From Nitriliruptoraceae bacterium (GTDB lineage: Bacteria; Actinomycetota; Nitriliruptoria; Nitriliruptorales; Nitriliruptoraceae), in assembly GCA_007120565.1 (NCBI GenBank), contig SKNK01000145.1, forward strand, positions 1-7,942: a stretch of 7,942 nucleotides of DNA, written 5' to 3'. The position numbers were made by a program, and so were the translations under genes. Positions 1 to 6,254 of the stretch are shown one piece after another (position 1 is the stretch's first letter; the number at the start of each line of letters is the position of its first letter). The notes beneath the pieces are model-generated. The model did not search any database and was not told the origin of the DNA. It saw nothing but the letters and a program-made list of their open reading frames with translations.

Positions 1-1334
1 CCTCCGACCATGAGGTCAACCTCAAGATCCTGCTCTCCCACGCGTTGGACGATGGGCGGATCACCCGGGAGGAGCGCGATCAGCTGCTCCATGACCTCGC
101 TGGCGAGGTCGTGGAGCTGGTGATGACCGGCGTCGACCTGCAGGCCGCAGCCCTGTCGCGTGAGCTGCCCGTGAGCCCCTATCGCCTCCACGCCTATGAC
201 CGCATGATGGATCGGCTTGCGGAGACCCACGACCTGCACCGCGATGTCGAGGTGCTGCCGACCAGCGAAGATATCGAGGAACGCGTGGAACAGGGTGCGG
301 GTCTGACCCGCCCCTCACTGGCAACCCTGCTCGCCTGGGCGAAGCGTGAACTCAAGGAACAGCTCCTCGCCTCCGAGATCCTCGACCTCGACCTGTTCAC
401 TCCCGTGGCTTCGGAACAGTTCCCGATCACCGCCGTCGAACGGTTCGGCGATCTCATCCCGCGCCATCGGCTTCGTCGGGAACTGATCGCCACCACGCTC
501 GCCAACGACGTGGTCGACCGTATGGGCATCGTCTTCGTCTCGGAGGTCTCCGCGAGTACCGGCGTCCGTGCGGCCGAGGTGCTCCTCGCCTACCGGATCG
601 CGCGGGATGCGATCGATGCTCCGAGGTGGTGGGGGCACCTGGCAGAACTCGAAGGGCGCCACGACCCTGAACGGATCCAGGAGCTGGATGCCGACCTCGC
701 ACGGTTGCTGACCACCCTGACGACCTCGCTGATCGGCCACCCGGCTCTGCGGCGTGACCCCGGCGGGCTGTTCGCCCGGTTGCGCTCGCTGGTAGAGGAA
801 CTCTCCGGTGCGATGTTGGAGCTTGGGACCCCGACCCAACGCCGGGCCCGGTCCGCACATGCTCGGTGGTTGACCGATGACCTCATCGACGACGAGTTCG
901 CCCGTTTCCTGGCATCGGCGCGGGAGCTGACGTTGCTCACCGATGTCAGCCACGTGCAGCAAGCCCTCGGGGCGGAACGACGCGTCGTCGAGGTGATGGA
1001 CGCGTTCCTCCGGTTCGGCGATGCGCTCGGGCTCGACCAGCTCGAGGATCTGCTCGGACGGGTGGATCCGACCGACCCGTGGAGTCGCCGGCAGCGCGAC
1101 GGGCTCGCCGCCGACCTGCGCCGCCTCCGTCGGGTCGCGACCCTGGCTGCACTCGGACGTCATCCCGATCTCGACGAACGCGCAGCGGTCCAGGCCGAGG
1201 TGATCGAGCATGCCGAGCGCATCGACCGGGCACGGTCCGTCGCTCAGCAGGTCACCCAGGCGGACGAGCACCGGCTGGACGCCATCGCCGTCGCGATCCG
1301 AGCCATGGAACAGGCGCTGGACACCCACCCCTGA
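1..1334 (+). CDS. gdh: NAD-specific glutamate dehydrogenase, large bacterial type, C-terminal part (5' end outside window)
   Basis: This is the last 443 residues of a much longer protein; the reading frame is open from base 3 and stops with TGA at 1332-1334. The first visible residues, SDHEVNLKILL, match the conserved segment just after the catalytic domain of the large (about 1,500-1,650 residue) bacterial NAD-GDHs. They are followed by the family's helical C-terminal region, including the stretches DLQAAALSRELP (about residues 43-54) and VFVSEVSASTGV. These enzymes oxidatively deaminate glutamate to 2-oxoglutarate and ammonia with NAD+, in the cytosol, mainly in amino-acid catabolism. The catalytic lysine and the Rossmann fold lie upstream and cannot be checked. 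The TTG at position 45 is not a real start, because homologous sequence continues in frame before it. The gene converges on holA, with 34 bases between the stops. The family call is firm; regulation is not visible. Confidence 0.9.
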   Translation, partial: SDHEVNLKILLSHALDDGRITREERDQLLHDLAGEVVELVMTGVDLQAAALSRELPVSPYRLHAYDRMMDRLAETHDLHRDVEVLPTSEDIEERVEQGAGLTRPSLATLLAWAKRELKEQLLASEILDLDLFTPVASEQFPITAVERFGDLIPRHRLRRELIATTLANDVVDRMGIVFVSEVSASTGVRAAEVLLAYRIARDAIDAPRWWGHLAELEGRHDPERIQELDADLARLLTTLTTSLIGHPALRRDPGGLFARLRSLVEELSGAMLELGTPTQRRARSAHARWLTDDLIDDEFARFLASARELTLLTDVSHVQQALGAERRVVEVMDAFLRFGDALGLDQLEDLLGRVDPTDPWSRRQRDGLAADLRRLRRVATLAALGRHPDLDERAAVQAEVIEHAERIDRARSVAQQVTQADEHRLDAIAVAIRAMEQALDTHP

Positions 1335-1368
1335 TCCCACACCTGGCGACGATCCGGTCCCCGAGGAG
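1335..1368. other. Convergent gap between gdh and holA
   Basis: These 34 bases separate the two facing stop codons. I looked for an intrinsic terminator and found none. The only complementarity is CCTGGC at 1342-1347 against GCCAGG at 1379-1384, the latter inside the holA end, with a loop of about 31 bases and no T-run on either strand. Termination here may be Rho-dependent, or the transcripts may overlap. Confidence 0.5.
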
Positions 1369-2331
1369 TTACGCGTTGGCCAGGGGGTTGAAGGGTGCAC
1401 CCACCTCGCGAGAGGTCGCGAGTTCGATGATCCCGACCTCGAGGAGGAGCTCGTCGGGCAGATCGGATCCCTTCAACTCGAGGTCGAGGGCGGCCACCCG
1501 GTCGTGACACCACGCCAGCTCGCCCGGATGGAAGGCCGCGGCGAGCGACTGCAGACGTCGGTGTTGCCCCGGAGAGATCCCGGCTTCCTTCGGGCTGGCC
1601 CCGGAGCGAACCAACAGCAACTGTCGGGTCCGGAACGCGATCGCTCCGAGCAACGCGAGTGGGGCTTCCCCGGCATCGAGAGCTCCGCGAAGCGCGACCA
1701 GGGCCGCGGCGGGACGACGCTCGGCGATGCCGTCGGCGATGGCGAACCCCGAGGCTCGCCCGTGCCCTTCAACGACCGCTTCGACCTGCTCGGCGGTGAT
1801 GGGGGATGCATCTCCGGCAGCAGCACACACCGATGCCACCTGGGAAGCGATCGTTGCAGGTTGGTTGCCGGCGTGGCTGCGGATCGCGGCGATGGCCGTC
1901 GCATCGGCCTTCTTCGACAGGCGGCGGAACTCCTCGCCGACCAACCTATCCCAACCACGATCGTCCCAGTCGGTTGGCGCCTTGACGTCGACCCGTTCGC
2001 CCTGCGCCTTCGCCGCCTTGGCGATGCGCTGGATCTTCCCCGTCCCCCGCGCGATCAGGATGAGCACCGCCTCGTCGGACGGCGAGGCGATGTACCCCTC
2101 AACCTCGGCGCGCAGGTCACCGGCGACGCCTTCGACCCCTCGGAGGACCACGCAGGTACGCCCCCCGAACAGCGAGGTGGTGCGCAACTCGGGTAGGTGC
2201 TCGAGCTCCGAGACGTCCCGGACATCGACCTCGAGATCGGGGTCCTCGGACCGCAGCTCCTCGAGCCGCCGCTCGAGTTCCCGCTGGAGCAGCAGGTCGT
2301 CATCACCGGCGAGGAGCAGGACGGGAGTCAT
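1369..2331 (-). CDS. holA: DNA polymerase III delta subunit
   Basis: A 320-residue protein of normal length for the delta subunit of the clamp loader, which opens the beta sliding clamp and loads it on primed DNA. The N-terminus VLLLAGDDDLLLQREL (4-19) is the degenerate nucleotide-fold start typical of HolA. RTTSLFGGRTCVVLRGVE (50-67) is the conserved 'LF..R..V' segment, in the domain that in known delta subunits contacts the clamp. RASGFAIADGIAERR (192-206) and GEAPLALLGAIAFRTRQLLLV (221-241) are the hallmark helices of the C-terminal domain that packs into the clamp-loader collar. The start is ATG, with GGTAGG nine bases upstream. It is the last gene of the minus-strand series, 54 nt after the DUF4282 gene. 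In many bacteria holA follows comEC directly; here one gene intervenes. The stop is TAA. Confidence 0.93.
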   Translation of the reverse strand: MTPVLLLAGDDDLLLQRELERRLEELRSEDPDLEVDVRDVSELEHLPELRTTSLFGGRTCVVLRGVEGVAGDLRAEVEGYIASPSDEAVLILIARGTGKIQRIAKAAKAQGERVDVKAPTDWDDRGWDRLVGEEFRRLSKKADATAIAAIRSHAGNQPATIASQVASVCAAAGDASPITAEQVEAVVEGHGRASGFAIADGIAERRPAAALVALRGALDAGEAPLALLGAIAFRTRQLLLVRSGASPKEAGISPGQHRRLQSLAAAFHPGELAWCHDRVAALDLELKGSDLPDELLLEVGIIELATSREVGAPFNPLANA

Positions 2332-2385
2332 GTCGGCAAGCCTACCGCCGGAGGGTGACGGCCCGACCTGCTCCGCCGGGGGGTT

Positions 2386-2853
2386 CTACGGTGACGGCGG
2401 ACCTGAGGGCGGCGGTCCTTGCGGTGGGTTCGACGACGGCGGGGTGGACGACGGTGGGGTCTGCTGGGTGTAGCTCCCCTGCTGCTGTCCGTACCCCTGC
2501 TGTTGGCCATAGCCCTGCTGGGAGCTCTGCTGGCTGTAGCCGGTCGCGGGCTGCGTCGCCGCCGACTGCTGCCAGGCCGACGCACCTGAAGCCGGCTGTC
2601 CAGGTGCGGCGTTGTCCTGGCTGATCTTCACCAGTTGGTTCAGCGACGAGTGGATCCGGAAGAGCACGATCATCAGCTCGGCGTAGATGCGGACCACCAA
2701 CGGCCCGAGCAGGATCATCAGGATCCCGAGGACCGGCTGGTCGCCCGCCGTCATCGTGATAACACCGGAGATGATCACCCCGATGACCGCCAGCCAGAAC
2801 AGCAGCTGGATGAAGATCGGCGTCACCATCTTGCGGAAGGTCAAGAACTCCAT
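2386..2853 (-). CDS. DUF4282 family membrane protein with Q/G/Y/P-rich tail
   Basis: A 155-residue protein. Residues 1-75 match the DUF4282 pattern: an F-x-x-M-x-TP start (FRKMVTP, 6-12), a first membrane helix (about 12-34), a second helix (about 39-59) and RIYAELMIVLFRI (55-67), the family's R-x-x-x-E feature. The function of DUF4282 is unknown. Residues about 83-155 form a low-complexity, probably disordered tail. It contains two GYGQQQ units (114-125), two TPPSS units (132-141) and a proline-rich end, and has no charged residues. Topology is not decided by the sequence. The ATG start is well supported: AAGGGG lies five bases upstream, and the gene overlaps the 3' end of comEC by 13 bases, which suggests coupled translation. 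A separate promoter is also possible. A role linked to DNA uptake or to holA would be guesswork. Confidence 0.85.
   Translation of the reverse strand: MEFLTFRKMVTPIFIQLLFWLAVIGVIISGVITMTAGDQPVLGILMILLGPLVVRIYAELMIVLFRIHSSLNQLVKISQDNAAPGQPASGASAWQQSAATQPATGYSQQSSQQGYGQQQGYGQQQGSYTQQTPPSSTPPSSNPPQGPPPSGPPSP
2431..2514 (-). repeat. Short coding repeats in the DUF4282 tail
   Basis: Two short tandem repeats lie inside the coding sequence. Positions about 2479-2514 encode two GYGQQQ units of 18 bases each, and positions 2431-2460 encode two TPPSS units of 15 bases each. The copies differ at synonymous third positions, so this is not fresh slippage of identical DNA. They make the protein's low-complexity tail. 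Confidence 0.7.
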
Positions 2854-5411
2854 GGATGCCCCTTAGGTTCAACGAGCCCGCTCGACGGTCCGTCGTTCGG
2901 GATCCATCGAGCAGGTCCTGGTTTCCCGCGCGCCCTGGGCGGGTCGGTCGCGAAGACTAGCCGGTCGCGTGGAAGGGACAAGGGAAGGCTCTGCGGTGGG
3001 ACTCCTGGTGCGGGGACCCTCACGCGTACCGTGCCTTCGAGGTCGGTTCGTCGCACGTCAGCACCCAGCAGTTCCAAGGTGGTGACCGTGTCCGGATGCG
3101 GGTGCCCGTAGCTGTTGTCGAGCCCAACGCTGATCAGGGCCACCTCCGGGGAGACTGCCCAGAGGAACGCTGGGTCGGTGGTGCCCGCGCCGTGGTGCGG
3201 GACGGTCAGCAGCTCAGCGGCCAAGGCGTCATGCGAAGTGCCGAGAAGGTACTCCTGGGCCGCGAACTCGACGTCGCCAGTGGCGAGGACCCGGCGATCC
3301 TCGTGGGTCACGCGCATCACGATCGAGGTGTCGTTGAGTTCGCTCCTCGACCACCGGTAGGGCCGGCCAAGCGGCGGGTGGAGCACCTCGATGATCGTGT
3401 CGCCAACCGGAACCACCTCGCCTTCCACCGGGCCACGGATCGGCACCCCTCGTTCCCGCGCAACGGAGATGACCTGTTCCGCCTCGGGCAGCGCGGTTGG
3501 CATCGGCCGGTACCAGACGGCATCGACCGCGATCGTCCGCAACACCTCAGGGACCCCGCCGACGTGGTCGAGGTGCGGATGGGTCACGACCACCAGGTCG
3601 AGGTGGCGACGTCCGTTGCGGCGTAGCCACCTGGCGGCAGTCTCATCTCCGCCGGCATCGACCAGGATCCGCGTCTCCGGGGTCTCGATGAGGAACGCAT
3701 CCCCCTGCCCCACATCGATCGCGGTCACGGTCATGTGACGTTGCGGGAACAGCCCACCGACCTGCGGTGCCGCCGCGATCAGGACGCTCACCGCCGTAAC
3801 CACGGCTAGCGAACGAGCGGATCTCGTACCCGGCGAGGTCAACAACCAGGCACACCCCGCCAACAACGCAACCACGGTGATGGGGCGCGTGATCTCCGCT
3901 GCACCGCCGATGCCGTTGAAGCCGTGCGCAGAGGCGAGGACCACGTGGGCCGGCCCACCCGCCAACCAGAACAACGGTGCGCCGAGTTCGATGTGGACGA
4001 TCGCCAGGAGCGTTCCCAGGAACGACAGGACCGCAGCCAACGCCGCCGCCGGCACCGCAACGATGTTCGCGGGAACCGAGGACAGGGGGACCTCACCGAA
4101 GGTCGTGAGCAACAGCGGGACGACCGCGACCTGCGCGCCGATGGAGATCGAGGCCACCGTCCGGAGTCTCCGTGGAAGCCGACTGAGCCGCTGCGCGACC
4201 AGCGGCGCGACCAACAACACCCCAGCGGTTGCCGTCGCCGACAACAGCAGTCCGAGGGACCCGGCCAGGCGTGGATCGAGCAGCACCAGGAGCAGGACCG
4301 CGCCGGAGAGGGCGTGCCGGGTGTCGCGTGGCATCCCTCGCGCGCCGACGAGCAGCACGAGCAGCGCCATGCTTCCGGCACGGAGCACGCTCGGCTCGAA
4401 CCGTGTGATGAAGGCGAACGAGACGATGCTCACGGCGATGATCCGTCGCCTCCACCGCGCACCCACACGCAGCGCTTCCAGCAGCAGCAGGACCCCACCT
4501 ACGACGATCGCCAGGTTCGCTCCGGAAACGGCCGTGAGGTGCGTCAGGCTCGTGGCTCGCATGGCTTCCTGATCGTCGTCCGGAAGCAGCCGGGTATCGC
4601 CGGAGACGAAACCGACCAGCAGCCCGCCAGTGCGGTCGGTGAGGTGGCGAGTAGCGGCAGCTCGGATCCTCGCGCGTACATGCTCACTCGCGGCTGCCAG
4701 CCACCCAGGGGACCCGGCGGGTTCCCACGCTTGGATGTCGAGAACCACGCTGGCGTGCTGACGGCCCATCCAACGTCCGTACCCGCCCTCGGGTAGCGGC
4801 CGGGCGGTCGCTCGAACCTCCCAGCGGCTGCCGAGGGGCGGGGGTTCGACGTCCGCATCGAGGGTGAGCGCGGCTCGCTCCCGGGTGCGGGTCCCCTCCA
4901 CCGCCGTCACCCGGACCAGGACGTGCCATCCGGTTGCGATGGGCCGAGGTTCGTGCACCACCACCGCGTCGAGCCCTCGGGCACCTCCTTGCTCAGCCAA
5001 CCGCGGCAGCACGCCAGCATCGGTCGACAGCACCCGGAACCCTGTGGCGGGGACCACGACGAGGACGACCAGTCCCACCCCCAACATGCCGTGCCAACCC
5101 CGCAACCCTTCGGAGGTCGGTGGCACCACCGCTGCCCGACACCGCACCCGCTCCCGCACGACCCAGCCCGTGGTGCCCCCCGCGACCAGGACCGCAACGG
5201 CCCCGAGCACGACCGGCACCAGCGCACCCTCGCCCACATCGACCCACCCACGAGCGAGGGCACGCTCGCCCAGCGATTCACCGATCAACGCCGCGATCAC
5301 CGCTGTCACTCCCCAGACGACCAGAGGACCGAGTACCTCACCGAGCGACGCTGGGGCTGCCTCGTCAGCCTGCCCGCTCCCGGCCGAAGCACCTTCCTGG
5401 CTAGCCGTCAC
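2841..5411 (-). CDS. comEC: ComEC/Rec2 family DNA-uptake channel protein
   Basis: An 856-residue inner-membrane protein that would pass single-stranded DNA into the cytosol during natural transformation. Two or three N-terminal helices (about 28-45, 64-85 and 108-121) precede an extracellular OB-like DUF4131 region (about 145-230). The Competence domain (about 260-530) carries FVSGDTRLLP (268-277) and HLTAVSGANLAIV (291-303), followed by several helices. The C-terminal metallo-beta-lactamase-like domain begins at AIDVGQGDAF (564-573). It has THPHLDHVGG (610-619, supplying H611, H613, D615, H616), TGDVE with D713, PHHGAG (738-743) and NSYGHPHP (766-773), so the metal-site residues look intact. 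The start is GTG, sharing the bases GTGA with the comEA stop. No Shine-Dalgarno is visible, so re-initiation after comEA is likely. After about residue 798 there is a 58-residue proline/arginine/glycine-rich tail that I cannot match to the family. It overlaps the next gene. Confidence 0.94.
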   Translation of the reverse strand: MTASQEGASAGSGQADEAAPASLGEVLGPLVVWGVTAVIAALIGESLGERALARGWVDVGEGALVPVVLGAVAVLVAGGTTGWVVRERVRCRAAVVPPTSEGLRGWHGMLGVGLVVLVVVPATGFRVLSTDAGVLPRLAEQGGARGLDAVVVHEPRPIATGWHVLVRVTAVEGTRTRERAALTLDADVEPPPLGSRWEVRATARPLPEGGYGRWMGRQHASVVLDIQAWEPAGSPGWLAAASEHVRARIRAAATRHLTDRTGGLLVGFVSGDTRLLPDDDQEAMRATSLTHLTAVSGANLAIVVGGVLLLLEALRVGARWRRRIIAVSIVSFAFITRFEPSVLRAGSMALLVLLVGARGMPRDTRHALSGAVLLLVLLDPRLAGSLGLLLSATATAGVLLVAPLVAQRLSRLPRRLRTVASISIGAQVAVVPLLLTTFGEVPLSSVPANIVAVPAAALAAVLSFLGTLLAIVHIELGAPLFWLAGGPAHVVLASAHGFNGIGGAAEITRPITVVALLAGCAWLLTSPGTRSARSLAVVTAVSVLIAAAPQVGGLFPQRHMTVTAIDVGQGDAFLIETPETRILVDAGGDETAARWLRRNGRRHLDLVVVTHPHLDHVGGVPEVLRTIAVDAVWYRPMPTALPEAEQVISVARERGVPIRGPVEGEVVPVGDTIIEVLHPPLGRPYRWSRSELNDTSIVMRVTHEDRRVLATGDVEFAAQEYLLGTSHDALAAELLTVPHHGAGTTDPAFLWAVSPEVALISVGLDNSYGHPHPDTVTTLELLGADVRRTDLEGTVRVRVPAPGVPPQSLPLSLPRDRLVFATDPPRARGKPGPARWIPNDGPSSGLVEPKGHPWSS
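2859..2864 (-). promoter_or_regulatory. Shine-Dalgarno site of the DUF4282 gene
   Basis: Reads AAGGGG on the minus strand, five bases before the ATG at 2853. It lies inside the last codons of comEC. It fixes the start of the DUF4282 gene and is the clearest ribosome-binding site in the window, where most other junctions rely on overlap or weak sites. Confidence 0.65.
2873..2895. repeat. Two abutting inverted repeats upstream of the DUF4282 gene
   Basis: The first dyad, at 2873-2884, is CGAGC-CC-GCTCG (5-bp arms, 2-base centre). The second, at 2883-2895, is CGACGG-T-CCGTCG (6-bp arms, 1-base centre). They share two bases, so in RNA only one could form fully. The pair ends 8 bases before the AAGGGG site, in DNA encoding the unusual ComEC tail. 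It could be a protein-binding site or an RNA element near the ribosome-binding site. Both are short enough to arise by chance in GC-rich DNA. Confidence 0.35.
2954..2981 (-). promoter_or_regulatory. Possible internal promoter for the DUF4282 gene
   Basis: On the minus strand TTGTCC (2976-2981) and TAGTCT (2954-2959) are 16 bases apart. These resemble a sigma-70-type -35 element and a TANNNT -10 element. Transcription would start near 2947 and give a leader of about 90 bases that contains the two inverted repeats and the AAGGGG site. The match is partial and lies inside comEC, so this is a weak prediction. Confidence 0.22.
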
Positions 5412-6148
5412 CGCACCGTGACCAGGTCGGCGAGACGTTGGAAGGTCATCTCCCCGATGCCGGCAACGGCCCGAAGGTCACCAGGGGTCTGGAAAGGCCC
5501 AACGGTCTCGCGATGCTCGAGGATGGCCGCGGCCTTCGCCGGTCCGATGCCGGGCAGGGTCTCGAGGTGTTCCTGGGTCGCGAGGTTGAGGTCGATCACC
5601 CCGTCCGCGTCGACGCCTCCGCTCCCCGCGGGGTCCTGCACCTGGGGCATGGCCTCACCCTCGATGGGAACATGCACCTGCTCACCGTCGGTGAGCACCC
5701 GAGCGAGGTTGAGACGATCGGTGTCGGCTTCAGCGGTCGCTCCGCCGGCAGCCGCGAGAGCGTCCGCGACCCTCGATCCTGCTGCCAACGTCACCACCCC
5801 ACCGCTCTGCACAGCTCCCGAGACGTGGACCACCACCTCGGTCTCCTCCAGAGCTTCCGCGGAAGGGTCGGATCCGGGACCGGACCCTGCTGAGGGATGA
5901 TCGTGACCACCTTGGCCCGCCCCATCGGCCGGTGGTACGTGGTCGACGATGCTCCCGACCGAAGCCGCGGGAGGAAGCTCGGTAGGTCGTCGCCACCCGT
6001 CCCACACCACCAGACCGGTGACCATCAGTGCGCCGAGCAGCAGGATCGTCAGGCCGACCAGTTCCAACGGGGAGGCCTGGAACCATGCCGCAGCCCGCGC
6101 CGCAACGGAGCGCGGCGGGCCGTCCGGCGGCAGGTCCTCAACATCCAT
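5408..6148 (-). CDS. comEA: ComEA family competence DNA-binding protein
   Basis: From the ATG at 6148 the protein is 246 residues. A short basic N-terminal segment leads into one membrane helix (about 28-49), which fits an anchor with the rest outside the membrane. A linker rich in G, P, S and D follows. Next come an SLBB domain (about 103-163, starting VVVHVSGAV) and a C-terminal pair of helix-hairpin-helix motifs: LPGIGPAKAAAIL (198-210), preceded by IDLNLAT (185-191), and VAGIGEMTFQRL (228-239). This is the standard ComEA layout. The protein binds incoming double-stranded DNA and hands it to ComEC, which is encoded directly downstream with a GTGA overlap. The frame stays open to a GTG at 6301, but that start would overlap degV by 47 bases and add 51 residues unlike the family. 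A GTG at 6178, with a G-rich stretch just upstream, is a plausible alternative that adds ten residues. Confidence 0.9.
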   Translation of the reverse strand: MDVEDLPPDGPPRSVAARAAAWFQASPLELVGLTILLLGALMVTGLVVWDGWRRPTELPPAASVGSIVDHVPPADGAGQGGHDHPSAGSGPGSDPSAEALEETEVVVHVSGAVQSGGVVTLAAGSRVADALAAAGGATAEADTDRLNLARVLTDGEQVHVPIEGEAMPQVQDPAGSGGVDADGVIDLNLATQEHLETLPGIGPAKAAAILEHRETVGPFQTPGDLRAVAGIGEMTFQRLADLVTVR

Positions 6149-6198
6149 CCCACGAGGCTGCCTGCTCGTCGACGCCACGCACCCCCGGATCCGCCAAC

Positions 6199-6207
6199 TG
6201 TGGACAA
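6199..6207 (-). promoter_or_regulatory. Lone DnaA-box-like 9-mer
   Basis: The minus strand reads TTGTCCACA, the DnaA-box form favoured in high-GC actinobacteria such as Streptomyces. It sits in the gap between degV and comEA, about 50 bases before the comEA ATG. There is only one copy, with no AT-rich region beside it, so it is not an origin. A regulatory DnaA site or chance are the remaining options. Confidence 0.25.
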
Positions 6208-6209
6208 CC

Positions 6210-6225
6210 CGCGACGGCCGTCGCG
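6210..6225. repeat. Perfect 16-bp palindrome in the degV-comEA gap
   Basis: CGCGACGGCCGTCGCG is fully self-complementary. It lies in the only sizeable intergenic stretch of the minus-strand series (6149-6254), about 60 bases before the comEA ATG. As RNA it could form a 6-bp stem with a GGCC loop, but no T-run follows, so it does not look like an intrinsic terminator. A dimeric repressor or activator site controlling comEA-comEC is possible. The rest of the gap shows no good -10/-35 pair. Confidence 0.4.
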
Positions 6226-6254
6226 ATCCCGCGCTGGCCCCCAACTCCCGAACG

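Noticed and set aside
315..1400. Long minus-strand open frame (361 codons) opposite gdh
   Set aside because: It is antisense to a clear NAD-GDH frame, has no recognisable domain and has the Arg/Gly/Pro-heavy make-up typical of shadow frames in GC-rich DNA.
1210..2196. Long plus-strand open frame (328 codons) opposite holA
   Set aside because: It overlaps the end of gdh and lies antisense to holA, whose family motifs are intact; no domain is visible in the plus-strand frame.
2332..2385. Terminator hairpin between DUF4282 and holA
   Set aside because: The GC-rich arms do not pair properly when read base by base and there is no T-run.
2431..2514. Short tandem repeats considered as a CRISPR or intergenic minisatellite
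   Set aside because: Units are 15-18 bases, there are no spacers, and they encode in-frame GYGQQQ and TPPSS repeats in a protein.
2342..2872. 176-codon minus-strand frame starting upstream of the DUF4282 ATG in another frame
   Set aside because: The DUF4282 frame has the family signature, membrane helices and a proper ribosome-binding site; the alternative frame has none of these.
6149..6254. Replication origin suggested by a DnaA-box-like 9-mer
   Set aside because: There is only one box, no AT-rich unwinding region and no dnaA/dnaN neighbours.
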